Below are positions 62,900 through 64,000 of a DNA stretch of 64,000 nt, one piece after another. Source of the DNA: Streptomyces sp. AC1-42W. Its GTDB lineage: Bacteria; Actinomycetota; Actinomycetes; Streptomycetales; Streptomycetaceae. Numbering within the stretch: position 1 is the stretch's first letter; the number at the start of each line of letters is the position of its first letter. The DNA is taken from assembly GCF_003248355.1 (NCBI RefSeq), contig NZ_QKWY01000002.1:2790001-2854000 (forward strand). The letters run 5' to 3'. Position numbers and translations under genes: made by a program. Below the pieces are notes generated by a model. The model saw only the letters and a program-made list of their open reading frames with translations. It was not told the DNA's origin and made no database searches.

Positions 62900-64000
62900 A
62901 TGCCACCGCACGACCCCACCACCACAATCCCCCGCCCCGAACCCGCCACGGCCACGCTGCCCACGTTCACCGGATACCGCGACCTGCTCGGCCTGGTACG
63001 GCAGCTGTCCTCGCTTGGCGGCTGCTCCCAGCCGATTCGGCTCGAAGGCCAGCGCACCGATGTCGACTCCTTCACCGGCGAGATCCTCCGCGAACTGAAG
63101 TCCAAGGAACTTCCCGCCGGGCACCTCCTGGTCCGCTGCGGCAACCGCCGCACCACCCGCTGCCCTCCTGCGCCGAGCTCTACCGCCAGGACACCTACCA
63201 CCTCATCGCCGCCGGCCTGCGCGGCGGCAAGAACATCCCCGAACAGGTCGCCACCCACCCCCGCGTCTTCGCCACCCTCACCGCACCCTCATACGGCCCG
63301 GTCCACGGGCGGCGCATCAACGGCTCCGCCCGCTGCCGCTGCGGACGCGCCCACACCAAGGACGACCCGCTCCTCGGCACCCCGCTCGACCCCGAGCGCT
63401 ACGACTACACCGGCGCCGTGCTGTGGAACGCCCATGCCCCCGCCCTGTGGGCCCGCTTCATGCTCCACCTGCGTCGCACCATCGCCGCCGTTGCCGGTGT
63501 CCCGCAGCGGCTGCTCTCCAAGGTCGTCCGGGTCTCGTACGCCAAGGTCGCCGAGTACCAGCAGCGCGGGCTGATCCACTTCCACGCTGTCATCCGCCTC
63601 GACGGCCCCGCAGGGCCCTACACCCCGCCACCCGCCTGGGCCACCCCCGACCTCTTGGCCGACGCCATCCGGGTCGCGGCCACCCGCGCCCACATCGACG
63701 GGCCCGAGGTCAACGGCCGCGCCCGCGCCTTCGTCTTCGGCGAGCAGATCGACACCAGGATCATCCGGTCCTCGGCCTTCCAGGGCGGGACCACGATCAC
63801 CGAGGGCAAGGTCGCCGGATACGTCGCCAAGTACGCCACCAAGGGCACCGAAGCCGCGACCGGCACCCTCGACCACCGGCTGAAGAAGATCACCGACCTC
63901 TGGTTCGAGTCCGTAACCGAGCACGCCGCCCGCATGATCCGCACCGCCTGGGCCCTCGGTACCCGCGACGACCTCAAGCACCTGAACCTGCGCAAGTGGG
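62900..64000 (+). pseudogene. RepSA-like replication initiator, frameshifted and running off the window
   Basis: The start ATG 62900 is followed by TFTGYRDLLGLVRQLSSLGG and LLVRCGNRRTTRC, as in replication initiators of pSAM2-like elements. One base is missing at about 63,165-63,172: after it the frame reads CAELYRQDTYHLIAAGLRGG, then a zinc-type CRCGRAHTKDD, and the conserved SYAKVAEYQQRGLIHFHAVI with the HFH metal site of rolling-circle-type initiators. It continues past base 64,000. If the missing base is not a sequence error, the element cannot replicate on its own. Confidence 0.72.

Overview
The window is high-GC actinobacterial DNA, almost certainly a Streptomyces chromosome. Signs are the strong G/C third-position bias, the GTGA/ATGA-coupled operons, an allantoin/malate-synthase cluster (aceB, allR, allB, alc) of the kind found together in Streptomyces, and the Streptomyces-type DUF5753/DUF397/RsbW genes and pSAM2-like element genes.

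Layout. (1) 1-1.3 kb: ordinary chromosome, the 3' end of a cupin/JmjC-like gene and a sucrase-ferredoxin-like gene. (2) 1.36-43.0 kb: a roughly 41.6-kb block made almost entirely of defence-type genes. Leftmost are mcrB-mcrC (minus). A sigma70-family factor and drmA-drmB plus a small SF1 helicase (plus) run divergently from them. A minus-strand operon follows: TPR-like protein, 96-aa protein, GrpE-like protein, and an Hsp70 carrying inserted zinc ribbons. Next come an AbiEii-like toxin-antitoxin pair and a decayed DUF5753/RsbW regulator pair. A second long minus-strand run contains a 2,112-aa Ser/Thr kinase-helicase-DUF1998 fusion, drmD, drmMI, a DUF6119-like protein, a membrane protein, a helical protein and a CoiA-like protein. 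An HTH-N6 methylase faces outwards at the right edge. drmA, drmB, drmD and drmMI are the class 1 DISARM parts apart from drmC, which I cannot find. They are split into two groups on opposite strands.

The block looks like one regulated unit. A 15-bp imperfect palindrome, GTTG(A/G)C...AAC, occurs four times, in three intergenic promoter regions (twice between mcrB and the sigma gene, once before the TPR/GrpE/Hsp70 operon, once between the kinase-helicase and the HTH-methylase). In the two clearest cases its TTGAC core is the -35 box of a recognisable promoter. I infer a large DISARM-related array with its own transcription control (sigma factor, HTH-methylase), a kinase, and a chaperone module.

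(3) 43.0-53.4 kb: ordinary chromosome with aceB, a MocA-like nucleotidyltransferase, a DUF5955 protein, a two-component system next to an ABC exporter, allR, allB and alc. (4) 53.5-58.1 kb: an insertion-sequence scrapyard. An aldo/keto reductase gene has lost its 5' end next to an IS3 remnant. A tnpB gene is split by an IS110-family element whose bridge RNA guides can be read from the sequence, and an ISAs1-type element lies beside it. (5) 58.2-59.6 kb: a probable immunity gene and a frameshifted Rhs-type deaminase toxin tip. (6) 60.2-64.0 kb: the left part of a pSAM2-like integrative element: DUF7848-like protein, KorSA-type GntR regulator, a regulator with two GntR winged helices, a candidate control region, and a frameshifted repSA-like gene running off the end.
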